Source: Eubacterium sp. (GTDB lineage Bacteria; Bacillota; Clostridia; Lachnospirales; Lachnospiraceae). From it: a stretch of DNA of 64,000 nt. Positions 18,395 to 28,400 of the stretch are shown one piece after another. The notes under the pieces are model-generated. The model had not been told where the DNA came from, made no database searches, and saw only the letters and a list, made by a program, of their open reading frames with translations. The stretch lies in assembly GCA_017437905.1 (NCBI GenBank), contig JAFRWY010000080.1, positions 1 to 64,000 on the forward strand, in the 5' to 3' direction. Position 1 is the stretch's first letter. Every line of letters starts with the position of its first letter. The position numbers and the translations under genes were made by a program.

Positions 18395-19045
18395 TTACTG
18401 TCTTTCGTAATAAGCCTTTCCGCCGCTGGGATAGAAGAAGGTCCGGATGTAGCCGTCCGTGGATACGATCACAAATGCATTGTCCGCCTCCCGGTAATAC
18501 ACATCGTCTCCGTCTTCTTTTTCGATCTTATGCAGACTCGATGGATCCTTCACCACTTCATTGGCGGCAAGAAGATAGTCCTCGGGGGTAGCAAACCCCA
18601 TCTCCTTCCCGTGCTTCTCAAAATGCTGGTCCCTCTGGGCTTTGGTACGGAACCAGTAGGTGATCTCCGGCTTCTTCGCCTCGGAGGCGGTATGTGAATC
18701 TGCTTCCGTTGTCTTTGCCTCAGCCTCCTCCGTGGTAACGGCTGTGGCTTCTTCCGTGGTAACGGCTGTTACCGCTTCGGTAGTACCGGCTTCCGTGGCG
18801 GCGGTTACCGCCTCGGTTGTGACGCCTTCCGACGCTGCTTCGGACGTACCTCCCGTCACCGCTTCCGTCTTCTCTTCCTGTCCCGCCGTGGTTCCTCCGG
18901 ATACGGTGGTTCCGTTCTCCGTAGTGCCTTCCTCTTCATTCATGCCCCGGGTCAGAAGGAACAGAAGTCCCATCAGCACCACCATGGCACCGCACAGGAT
19001 CAGCATGATCATCAGCAGACGGTTCGGGTTTTGATTCGGTTTCAT
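18395..19045 (-). CDS. Membrane-anchored protein with possible BECR-type nuclease domain
   Basis: A 216-residue protein in three parts: one membrane helix (about 10-33), a Thr/Glu/Ala-rich linker of some 90 residues built from TTEA/VTTE units, and a compact C-terminal domain of about 85 residues. The last contains RDQHFEKHGKEMGFATPEDY and FVIVSTDGYIRTFFYP. The HFEKHG...STDG..RT pattern recalls the barnase/EndoU/colicin-type (BECR) RNase toxin fold, in which His, Lys and Ser/Thr/Arg are catalytic, but this is judgement from memory. The domain would face outward. No immunity gene is evident. It shares an operon with the CPCC-GNAT gene, and an AGGAGG site precedes the ATG. Confidence 0.6.
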   Translation of the reverse strand: MKPNQNPNRLLMIMLILCGAMVVLMGLLFLLTRGMNEEEGTTENGTTVSGGTTAGQEEKTEAVTGGTSEAASEGVTTEAVTAATEAGTTEAVTAVTTEEATAVTTEEAEAKTTEADSHTASEAKKPEITYWFRTKAQRDQHFEKHGKEMGFATPEDYLLAANEVVKDPSSLHKIEKEDGDDVYYREADNAFVIVSTDGYIRTFFYPSGGKAYYERQ

Positions 19046-19060
19046 AGGTTCTATATCCTC

Positions 19061-19741
19061 CTACAGATTCTTCCCCATCTGCACACAGTCAAAGGGTTCT
19101 CTCCGCACCGGATGCTTGGCAAGGAGCACATACCCCCGCTTCTCATAGAAGCCCTCCAGCACCGTTCTTGCTTCGATCATCACCCGCTTATACCCCATTT
19201 CCTTCGCCCACGCCTCCGCCTCGGCAAGCAGACGTGTCGCCAGTCCTCTACGTTCATAATCCGGAAGCACCACCACGCGTCCCAGTTCGATATATCCTTC
19301 ATCACATTTGAACATCCGGCAGGTCGCCACCGGAAAACCCGCATCCATAAGGAGAACATAACAGGTTTCATCCGTATCATGCTCATCAAATTCCGTGGGG
19401 AGGTCGATTCCGTAGCGCTGGCTGTTTGCCTGGATCCGGACGTAATAGGCTCCGGCCTTCTGCCAAAGCTCCGTGGCCCGGACACACACAAGCGCGGAGG
19501 AAGGATTCCTCTCTTCCTCCGTTGCGTCCCGGACCGACTTCAGCGCGTCCGGTTCGCATGCACCGATCTCGAAGAAATTCTTCCTGGCTTCCGCGAGGCT
19601 CATCTGATTTGCTCCGAAGGCAATCTTCGGTGCCTCCTTCGCTTTCGGATCATCCTCCCAGAAGCAGACCGGGCATACCTCATAATGGCCGGGTTTTTCT
19701 TCCAGCGTAAAATACCCGCAGCAGGGGCATTTATACTTCAT
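19061..19741 (-). CDS. CPCC cysteine-rich domain fused to GNAT acetyltransferase
   Basis: A 226-residue fusion. Residues 1-75 match the CPCC family: KYKCPCCGYFTL, then CPVCFWEDDP, likely one zinc ribbon, then LAEARKNF. Residues about 90-226 are a GNAT acetyltransferase with the acetyl-CoA loop VVVLPDYERRGLATRLL and the terminal FYEKRGYVLLAKHP motif, close to ElaA/YitI-type enzymes. The acceptor is unknown. ATG 19741 has an AAGGAG site upstream; a GTG nine bases earlier lacks spacing. The anchored 216-residue protein gene follows after 15 bases. Confidence 0.85.
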   Translation of the reverse strand: MKYKCPCCGYFTLEEKPGHYEVCPVCFWEDDPKAKEAPKIAFGANQMSLAEARKNFFEIGACEPDALKSVRDATEEERNPSSALVCVRATELWQKAGAYYVRIQANSQRYGIDLPTEFDEHDTDETCYVLLMDAGFPVATCRMFKCDEGYIELGRVVVLPDYERRGLATRLLAEAEAWAKEMGYKRVMIEARTVLEGFYEKRGYVLLAKHPVRREPFDCVQMGKNL

Positions 19742-19804
19742 ACCTCTCACTCCTTCACGGCAGATCCTCTGCCGTCCCCCCCTTCTTTCCGGTCTGTCAC
19801 CGCG

Positions 19805-22800
19805 TCACTCCTCCGGTTCATCCACCGGATAGCCGTTCAGCAGAACACGGTTTCTTCCGTAATGGAAGGCCTGATTCTTCTTCGGAGCCTTTGTAACCGC
19901 TCCCTTCTCCGTACTGATATCCACACTGACATCCGCATTGGCCACATGCAGCTCGGTCTCCTCCGACATACCGCCGTAGCAGTACGCCTCCAGACCGGAG
20001 CCGGTGTAACGGTAGGAACCGTTTGTGATCTTCAGCTCGGATCTTCCGTAGAGGCTGCCGATGCCCGAGGTCAGATCTCCGTTTACATTCAGGACCAGAC
20101 CCATGTCATGGACATCCACCTTCGCCTCGTCACCATCGATCGTACCAACCGCCGTGATCTTCTTTCCGGCAATGTTGCATTTTGCCAGAGAACTCCAGAT
20201 CTTCACATCGGCGTTCCGATGCACGCTTCCGATGCAGACGCCGCTGTCCACGGCCAGATCCACCGTAGCCTCGCAGTCATGGATCTCCAGAGACGAATCT
20301 CCGTCCACAGCTCCGATTCCGACGGTTTCATCACCGTTCAGATAAATATCGTATTTTCCGCGATGGATCGCGATCCGTCCCCCCAGGCCGGAGCCGATGC
20401 CCACCACATGCTTTCCGTTCAGATCCAGCCGTACGTCTCCGTCCTGATAGAAGGAGATATCGCCGTGTCTGCAATCCGGCAGATTGCCGATACCGTAACC
20501 GCCGGTGCCGTCGATCTTGATGGTCAGGCTTCCCTGTCCCTCCAGACTGAGGGACGAGGACTCCGGAACCAGGATACCGCCGTCCATCAGACGGTTCAGA
20601 CCCATGAGACGCAGGGTCAGATTTACATTTTCTCCCATACGGATACAGGGCCGCTTCTTCATGCTGGTCAGAACCACATTCTCCAGCGTGATACGTCCGT
20701 CGTATCCCTCCAGGATCTCGATATTCAGTGCATGGGACAGACCCGGCATACCCACGATGGTGATGTCCCGGAAGGTCGCATCCTTATCTCCGATCACGAT
20801 GGTGGTCTTATGATCCCGCACCAGATTGCTGACGGAGACCCTGTTCACCCGGCCGGCTATGAATTCCTTCTCACCGGTTCCTTCCACCATCTCACGGTAA
20901 TAGCGGGCGATCTCGTCCTTGATGGCCGCATCGATGGAGGTCTTAAGCTCCGCCGACGGCCGGGCTGTATAGTAACCCTGGATCAGGTCCGCACCGAGGC
21001 GGATCACCTCATGCAGTTCCTCCGAGGTCTCAACACCCTCGGCCAGTGCCAGGATATTATTGCTGTGACAGAATTCGATGGCATCTCTTACGAAATGCTG
21101 CTTCTGCGTACTGTTCTGAATTTCCGAAAGCAGGGAACGGTCGATCTTCACCACATCCGGCATATACCGGAGCAGATTACTGATATTGGAATAACCGGTT
21201 CCGTAATCATCAACCGCAATACCTGCCCCCAGAAGACGCAGTTCCCTCTTCAGGTGCGTGATATCCGACTCGGAGATCTCCGACTGCTCCGTCAGTTCCA
21301 CCACCACGGTGCCCGGATTCTCGCTGATCAGCGAACGGACGCGTTCTTTTGCATCCTCCGGGATCGGGCACCCCGGAATACTGTTGATGAAAAGCCTTCT
21401 TCCGTCAAAGGTTTCCTGATTCTTCTGCAGGATCTCCAGCACGTTCAGGAAGGTATCCTTCTCGATATCACTCAGCCGGTCCATCGCCGTTGCATGACGG
21501 ATGATCTCCAGAGGCGAAACCTTCCGCTCCGTAGCGGAACGCATCAGTGCCTCATAGGAGTAGATCTCTCCGTCCTTCACCCGGACGATGGGCTGGAAAT
21601 GATACGTAAAGAGGTTCTCATCCAGGATATGCTCCACTTCCCGGCGATCCAGCATTTCCTCCTCAGTCAGTCCATCCTCGATCACCGCAGCACCGGAAGC
21701 TGCGGATGCACTCTGGAACTTCTGGCGTTCCAGACCTGCCACACGGATCTCCAGCACCTGCATGATCTGCTTTCTCCGAAGCTCCTCCAGCCCCCGGGCC
21801 AGAGACCGGATCCACAGCCGGTACACTTCATCATAGCTTCGGGGCTGATTGCCGAAGCTAACTACGGCATAACCGAAACAGATATCTTCTACATAGACCG
21901 GCGTGAAGATGTAACCCTTCGGCTCACTCCGGTCCACATCCGGAAGTACTTTCTCACTCTGGAAGATATTCTTCGTTCCCGCCCATCCATGAGTGGCATC
22001 CGCCGCCTCGTAATGGATGGCATGCAGCATAACATCCGAATATCCGATCTTCGGAAATTCTCTGGTAAGCATCTCCTCCGGCTTCAGCCAAAGGTCATTC
22101 AGACAAAGGTCAAACCGCTCCAGATCATAGATCTGATAGAGATTCTCATAGACATGTCCGAGAAAATCATCCAGATTATCACACCTGAGCATATCATCCA
22201 GAAGATTGTTATGGATCGAATAATACCCCTCATCCGAGGTACGTGTTGTCCAACTGGTTCTTTTCTTTCCCATAAGGACAGGGACTTCATCATGACATCC
22301 GCAGCTCTCCCCGAGGAACAGCTCCGGACGATAATCCGGCATGGAGGTGGGTAGACCCGCCAGCATCTGTTCGATGGTACGTACCGAGAATACACCGTAG
22401 TATTCCGCCGGTACCTGTGCAGATGTCAGGGATTTCGGACTGAAAAGGCCCTCCTCGGTGGCACCGTAACCGGCCAGAAGGATATCCTCCGGTATCCGTA
22501 TCCCGTTCTTCTCCAGGGTTTCAGCCACACCGATGGCCATCTGATCATTGGCACAGACGATAGCCTGCGGACGTTTTCCTTTCTCCCTAAGCAGCATCTC
22601 ACCTGCCCAGGCGCCGCTGGTATACCAGAAGTCACCATACAGGATCCGGTCCTCATTCACCTCGATCCCGTGATCCTGCATCGCCGCACGGTAGGCCGCT
22701 GCCCGCCGCATGGAATGCCTGTGATGCTTCCGTCCGGTCAGAAATGCGATATCCCGCACCCCGTGTTCATCGATCAGATGGGATACCAGCTGATAGATTC

Positions 22801-23152
22801 CCTGATAACCGTCCGTCCAATAGTTCTTAAAATATTTGCTGTCCGCATCGATACAGATCACCGGTCCCTGGAACACCTCATGGATATGCTCCTGAAGCTT
22901 CTGTTCCACGCCGGGTGTCTGGATCGTATCCGAAAGAAGGATAGCCGCGTCAAAAGAATCCCACTGGATCAGATTGTAGATATTCGTATCCCCGATCTCG
23001 CGTTCCTTGTTGTTCTGGTATTTGATGTACATGGAGAAAACACATACTTCAAAACCATCGGCAAACGCCTGACGCATCACACCTTTTATATAATTCTGCT
23101 GGTAACCCTCATCCGCCTGTCCGAGCAGGAGAGCGATCTTCCCTTTTACCAT
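19805..23152 (-). CDS. Sugar-binding-like sensor with EAL domain and beta-solenoid tail
   Basis: A 1,115-residue protein without signal peptide or membrane helix. Residues about 3-290 resemble the LacI/RbsB periplasmic-binding fold (KIALLLGQ..., VCANDQMAIGVAETL) but lack a DNA-binding helix-turn-helix. Residues 310-490 may be a degenerate GAF-like domain. An EAL domain (about 507-735) keeps EAL, FINS, ELTE, VDDYGTGYS, KIDRS, AEGVE and QGYY, so it should cleave cyclic di-GMP. The last 330 residues are a repetitive Gly/Asp/Ile-rich stretch (GIGS, VGIGAVDGDSSLEI, IGSLYGRSELKI) like a right-handed beta-solenoid. I chose ATG 23152; its ribosome site (GGGGAA) is weak. Confidence 0.85.
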   Translation of the reverse strand: MVKGKIALLLGQADEGYQQNYIKGVMRQAFADGFEVCVFSMYIKYQNNKEREIGDTNIYNLIQWDSFDAAILLSDTIQTPGVEQKLQEHIHEVFQGPVICIDADSKYFKNYWTDGYQGIYQLVSHLIDEHGVRDIAFLTGRKHHRHSMRRAAAYRAAMQDHGIEVNEDRILYGDFWYTSGAWAGEMLLREKGKRPQAIVCANDQMAIGVAETLEKNGIRIPEDILLAGYGATEEGLFSPKSLTSAQVPAEYYGVFSVRTIEQMLAGLPTSMPDYRPELFLGESCGCHDEVPVLMGKKRTSWTTRTSDEGYYSIHNNLLDDMLRCDNLDDFLGHVYENLYQIYDLERFDLCLNDLWLKPEEMLTREFPKIGYSDVMLHAIHYEAADATHGWAGTKNIFQSEKVLPDVDRSEPKGYIFTPVYVEDICFGYAVVSFGNQPRSYDEVYRLWIRSLARGLEELRRKQIMQVLEIRVAGLERQKFQSASAASGAAVIEDGLTEEEMLDRREVEHILDENLFTYHFQPIVRVKDGEIYSYEALMRSATERKVSPLEIIRHATAMDRLSDIEKDTFLNVLEILQKNQETFDGRRLFINSIPGCPIPEDAKERVRSLISENPGTVVVELTEQSEISESDITHLKRELRLLGAGIAVDDYGTGYSNISNLLRYMPDVVKIDRSLLSEIQNSTQKQHFVRDAIEFCHSNNILALAEGVETSEELHEVIRLGADLIQGYYTARPSAELKTSIDAAIKDEIARYYREMVEGTGEKEFIAGRVNRVSVSNLVRDHKTTIVIGDKDATFRDITIVGMPGLSHALNIEILEGYDGRITLENVVLTSMKKRPCIRMGENVNLTLRLMGLNRLMDGGILVPESSSLSLEGQGSLTIKIDGTGGYGIGNLPDCRHGDISFYQDGDVRLDLNGKHVVGIGSGLGGRIAIHRGKYDIYLNGDETVGIGAVDGDSSLEIHDCEATVDLAVDSGVCIGSVHRNADVKIWSSLAKCNIAGKKITAVGTIDGDEAKVDVHDMGLVLNVNGDLTSGIGSLYGRSELKITNGSYRYTGSGLEAYCYGGMSEETELHVANADVSVDISTEKGAVTKAPKKNQAFHYGRNRVLLNGYPVDEPEE

Positions 23153-23311
23153 CGCTGTTTCCCCGTATGTAAATATCATGATCTGTTTTTTTGCCCGCGT
23201 TCTGTTGTCACGCCGAAAAAACAATACAAAACACCATCTTGTATTGTATCACGAATCTTCTCCATACTCCAACTTTTTTTATCGAAATACCGGATATTCT
23301 TTAGGAAACGG

Positions 23312-25441
23312 TTATTCCTGCGTCTCCCACTTCATGCCCTTCGCCAGTGTAAATGCCTTTGTCTCCTCCATCGGCATGGGTTTCCCGAAGTAATACCCCT
23401 GTGCCTTCTCACAGCCGATCTTCTTCAGGAATTCATAATGTTCCTCTGTCTCCACGCCCTCACAGAGCGGCTGGAGTCCCAGTCCCCGCGCGCCCTCGAT
23501 GATATAGGTCATCAGCGGTGCCGCCTTCGGATTCCGGTCATAGCTCCGGAGGAATACCATATCCAGCTTCAGCACGTCGAAGGAATACTCCGTCAGCGTA
23601 TTCAGCGAGGAGTATCCGCTTCCGAAATCATCCAGCCAGATCTGGTAGCCCAGCGCGCGCATCTTGTCGCACTCTTCCCTGATATGTCCGAAGTTATCAT
23701 TCAGGACACTTTCCGTGATCTCCAGATCCAGCATGTTCCGCGGAACGTCGTACTTCTCCCGCGTCTTCTCCACCAGTCCGAAAATGTCGCAGAGTTCAAA
23801 GTCCAGACGGGAGAAATTGATGGAAGCCGGAACGATCACATCTCCGTTCTCTATCACCCGGTGATAATCCCTGCAAACCTGTTCCACCACGCAGGCATCG
23901 ACCTTGTGGATCAGATGGAACTGCTCCAGTGTCTCGATAAAATCCGCCGGAGAAAGCACTCCCACCTGCGGATCCACCCAGCGTACCAGTGCCTCGTAGC
24001 CGCAGATCTCTCCGGTCTTCACACGGACCACAGGCTGGTAGTATACCCGGATATATCCCTTCTCGATGGCCTCATCCACATGATCCACCACATACTGCTG
24101 CTTCCTCAGCCGGTCCCGCAGCATTTCATCATAAATGCAGTAATACACATCATGTCGGTTCTTGATGCTGTTGCAGGCCAGACGTGCATGGTCGCAGGCA
24201 AGACCCACTTCCGTCATCCGGTCTGCCATATAATAGATGCCCGCCTTCACACGGACCCTCTTCACCGTATCCTCCGACTGCAGGATCCGCCGGATGACCG
24301 TTTCTACCTTTTTCACTACGGATTCTTTGTTCCCCGTGGAGCAGACCACAAAATGATCGTCCGAGAATCTGGAAGCGATCCCGTCTGCAAATTCCTCCCG
24401 GATGGTCTTCGCCAGATCGCAGAGCAGCTCGTCTCCCAGCTGAAAGCCGTTTCTCTCGTTGAACAGCTTGAAGTTCGGAATGTCGAAATGCACGATGGAG
24501 ATCAGCTTCCGCCGGTTCTCCGGCGAAGACATCAGCCGCTGCATGCTCTGGTAGAAGAAGGCCATGTTGAAGAGTCCCGTCAGGGGATCCGTCTCCTGAT
24601 TCTGGGACAGGATCTCCGCCTCCGCGAAGGAATTCCGGTTACGGTTCAGGTATTCGTTCTGATCCACGTCCACGATGAATACATAGAAGAAGCTCTTCCC
24701 GTTCCGTCCGTGGAGAAGATGTCCGAAATCCTCGATATAACGCACATCTCCCTGTTTCGTCAGAATCCGGTAGCGTACATAATCATGCCGCTTCTCACCA
24801 AACATGGTCTGGGCCTGGATCTGATTCTCAATCTTATGCAGATCCTCAGGATGAACCATCCCCCGGAAGGAATTCCCGGTCAGTTCCCGGAACTCCTCCA
24901 GAGTTTCGCACCCGTACATACGGATCACATTTTCCTCCGCGAAAAGGATCTGCTCCTTCTCATTGTTCTCATAAATGAAGAAGCCTCCCGGAAGACCGGT
25001 GGGGATATGTCCCGCCAGATATTTCTTCAGCTCGGCCTTCAGAAACAGATACCGCCGGAACTTCTCTTCCTTCGCGAAATGCTCCTCCCTGGACTGCACA
25101 GTGTACTCGTCATAGTGAAGCTTCTCTCCTGCGAACTGCTCGCTGGTCAGGTCGAATTCCGCATCCCCCACCACATTGAAGCAGTGGTAGCTTCCTCCCG
25201 GACGAAGGATCCCGCGGACTTCTCCGCCGAAGATGTCCTGGGCCAGAAATGCCGTAATGCTGCACTGTCCCAGGGTCTGGTTCGCCATGCTCCACCCGGC
25301 ACGAAGCCTGGGTGCACAGGTGTATTCACACCAGATATGATGCAGTGCATCATAAAGATCCTGCGGTGTTTCGATTCCCGGATATTCCTTCGAAACCACA
25401 CGCACCGACGTACGCTCCCAACCATAAAACCGATAACCCAT
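23312..25441 (-). CDS. YunG-PAS-GGDEF(degenerate)-EAL signalling protein
   Basis: A 709-residue cytosolic protein. Residues about 25-130 match the YunG family (GQCSITAFLAQDIFGGE, H-F-N, FDLTSEQF), a small papain-like-looking fold. A PAS domain follows (150-250; YGCETLEEF, HPEDLHKIE). The GGDEF domain (280-430) starts with DPLTGLFN but its signature reads FSDDHF, so it probably cannot make cyclic di-GMP. The EAL domain (450-700) keeps YEALVRW, SINFS, LEITES, LDDFGSGYSS, KLD, CEGVE and QGYYFGKP and should be active. The start at 25441 has AAGGAG upstream. The preceding EAL gene points the same way, so both probably lower cyclic di-GMP. Confidence 0.88.
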   Translation of the reverse strand: MGYRFYGWERTSVRVVSKEYPGIETPQDLYDALHHIWCEYTCAPRLRAGWSMANQTLGQCSITAFLAQDIFGGEVRGILRPGGSYHCFNVVGDAEFDLTSEQFAGEKLHYDEYTVQSREEHFAKEEKFRRYLFLKAELKKYLAGHIPTGLPGGFFIYENNEKEQILFAEENVIRMYGCETLEEFRELTGNSFRGMVHPEDLHKIENQIQAQTMFGEKRHDYVRYRILTKQGDVRYIEDFGHLLHGRNGKSFFYVFIVDVDQNEYLNRNRNSFAEAEILSQNQETDPLTGLFNMAFFYQSMQRLMSSPENRRKLISIVHFDIPNFKLFNERNGFQLGDELLCDLAKTIREEFADGIASRFSDDHFVVCSTGNKESVVKKVETVIRRILQSEDTVKRVRVKAGIYYMADRMTEVGLACDHARLACNSIKNRHDVYYCIYDEMLRDRLRKQQYVVDHVDEAIEKGYIRVYYQPVVRVKTGEICGYEALVRWVDPQVGVLSPADFIETLEQFHLIHKVDACVVEQVCRDYHRVIENGDVIVPASINFSRLDFELCDIFGLVEKTREKYDVPRNMLDLEITESVLNDNFGHIREECDKMRALGYQIWLDDFGSGYSSLNTLTEYSFDVLKLDMVFLRSYDRNPKAAPLMTYIIEGARGLGLQPLCEGVETEEHYEFLKKIGCEKAQGYYFGKPMPMEETKAFTLAKGMKWETQE

Positions 25442-25469
25442 CTTCCGTCTCCTTCCGTCCATGTCACTG

Positions 25470-28400
25470 TTACGGATTCACACATACACCGTCCGCATCA
25501 AATTCGTAGGTTACTTCTCCCGGCAGCCGGACGGTTCCGGAGGTCACCATGGCGCCGTCCGTCCCCAGATAATACCATTTGCCGCTGGACTTCTTCCAGC
25601 CGGTCTGCATGATCCCGTCCTTGTTGAAGAAGTACCATTTTTCTCCGATTTTCTTCCAGCCGGTCTCGATATACCCGGACTTTGCGAAATGATACCAGTC
25701 CCCGTCGATCTTCAGCCACTGGTCCGAAGCATACCAGCCGAGACTGTCTTCGTACCACCAGCCGGTACGGTTATGCCTCCAGCGGCCCTTGCCCTTATAC
25801 TTCTGGGCACCGTTCTTTCCCAGCCACCAGCCGTCGCGCCATTCATTTTTCGCCATATATCCGTCCTTGTTGAAATAGTACCAGGTACCCTTCCACTTTA
25901 CCCATTCGGAGGCCGCATAGCTTCCGTCCGCGTACTCCAGCCACCAGCCCCTGCTGTTATGCTTCCAGACTGCGGTATCCTCCCGCCGGGGAATATCTCC
26001 CGGATACTCATCCACGGACATGGCGGTTGCCCGGAAGAAGGTATATCCCGGATCCAGCGATGTGCTTCCGATCGCATACAGCCATCCGCGGTAGGTGGCC
26101 GCTACGGAAACCTTCACCTTTGCATCCGACATCCGTTTCGGATATGCCTTGAATTTCTTCTCTCCGTTTTTCAGCAGAAATGTGTCCGAAAGTACCTGAT
26201 CCGAAGGCGAACTCTTCGATGACGGTCCCACAAGAAGGATTCCCTCCTTCGACGGAACCAGGGTTCCCTTCCGTGTCGCTGCATTCTCTTCCGGGTCACC
26301 GTTCTGGAAGGTCACGATCGAAGGAAGTGCATCGGAAAGATCCGTGTAGGTCCCCGTCTCAGGCCGGATGACTCCGAAGCTGTAGTTCAAGGCATCATAT
26401 ACATAGATCTCCCCATCCATCGCCGCAACCGACGGAGCGACATAACCATCGGGCATTTCCACCACCATATCCGTGGCACCCGCCTCCGGGTCGTATACGG
26501 ATACAGACCAATAGCCCACCACATAAAGTGTTCCGTCGCAGTTCACGATACTGCTGTAGATGCTCACTCCGTCCACGGAGCATTTTCTCCAGCGGGATGT
26601 TGCAGGATCATAGCAATAGATCCGTTCCTTCGCGTTGTTGTTATAAGAACCGACCTCCCCATATGAATAATCCACGGATGCTCCGGCAACGTAAAGCTTT
26701 CCGCCGCTGATCGCAGCAGATACATCGGCCAGAGCCTCCGGAAGCTCCGGTGCGTCCGACCAGGTCTTCGATGCAATATCATACACACGCATGGTCTTGA
26801 TGAAGGGCTGCCGTTCCACCATGGTCATGGTGGGAAGATAATACAGACGATCCTCCAGTCCCACCAGTTTACCCGTTGCATCGTAATCCCCGGGCGCCTC
26901 CATCTGATACAGATCTCCCAGTTCCGTATCCAGTGGCAGTACCGTCTCATAGACCGCCGCAGTGGGCTTCGTCATCAGTGTCCGGGAACCGCTCCTGCCA
27001 TCCGGATTTTCCACCATTACCTGGACAATTCCTGCGTCCGATCCGTCAAATGCAACCTTGATCGTTTTGTCCGACCATGTAAGTCCGGCCTGTTCCTTAT
27101 CCTTCGAGGAATCATAGAGCGTAATGCCGTTTTGTCCCACCAGACGCTGTATGATCCGGATCCGTCCCACGGAGTCCCCGAAATGATATCCGCCCAGTGT
27201 AATGAGGCCTTCCTCATAAACAGCCTCCGTGATCACGGGAGCCTTGCCGACGTAGGATCCGCCCAGATCCAGCATACCTCCTGATTTCGTGACACCCTTC
27301 ATGGATGTCACCGAACGAATGGATGCCTTCACTTCGGAAGCCAGCTCCTCACCGGAGAGATTCCTGTCTTTCGCTGCAAAAAGAGCCACAGCGCCGGCAA
27401 CCAGCGGCGTTGCCATGGAGGTTCCGTTTAAGTAAGTATACGGTACCCGCTTTGTTCCGACTCCGACAGAATCCAGATACAGTATATCCGAAGACGTGTT
27501 CTCCGAAGAGAATACTGCGATCACATCCAGATCCTTCCGATCTGCATTTTCCCCAAGCTCCGCTCCGGTGACACACCAGTTGGTGCCCCGGCACCGGGCG
27601 ACATTCTCTCCGTCGATTTTCTGATATTTCCCGTCAGTATCCTTCTCGAACAGGAGGACTGAGGTTGCAGCATTCGGTGTATAGAAGGAAAAGCCCACAT
27701 AGAGCGGTGACCCTGCGCTCTCCACATCACCGAAGTGAAGCTGTACGTAACGCTCCGTATCTTCCCCTCCTTCCATGGAGAAGGGGATCTCCCCTGCGAA
27801 ACTTCCCATGAAATGCGGTGCATCCGCACCCGTTCTCGTCACTTCTCCGTCAATCCACGGAACAAACCCATTCTCTGCGTCCAGGCTGACCCGCCGGATC
27901 GAAACATCCGAAGACGCTTCCTCAAAGCCCTCATATCTTACATTTGCCGTCGGAACCGCATCTGCGATATATGAGGAATTTGCCCGCATGACCGTAGACA
28001 GGATGTCAACACCGGGAGCCCCCAGATCCACAACCGAAGAACCGTAATTGGAGAAGGATGCCCTCTTCTCATCCACATCCGTGGCCGCCACAACGATCAC
28101 ATAGGGATTATCGCCCAGAATCCCCGACATTTCCGTAATGGTCCCCAGATCCTTATTTGCATTTCCCGCCGCAAAGACGGAAACCACGCCATACTGCTCA
28201 CCCAGCTCACGGACCGCAGCGTCCAGTGCCACACTGTGCTGGAGAAGCCCGAAAGAGTTGCTTGTCACACGGATCGGGATCCCGTACTCATTTGCTTTTT
28301 TCACAAAAGCAAATGCGCGAAGGGCGTTGATCAGCGAGGTATTTCCGTCATTTGTATGATTCTGGATCGAGACGATGCGTACATTCGACGCCACACCGCT

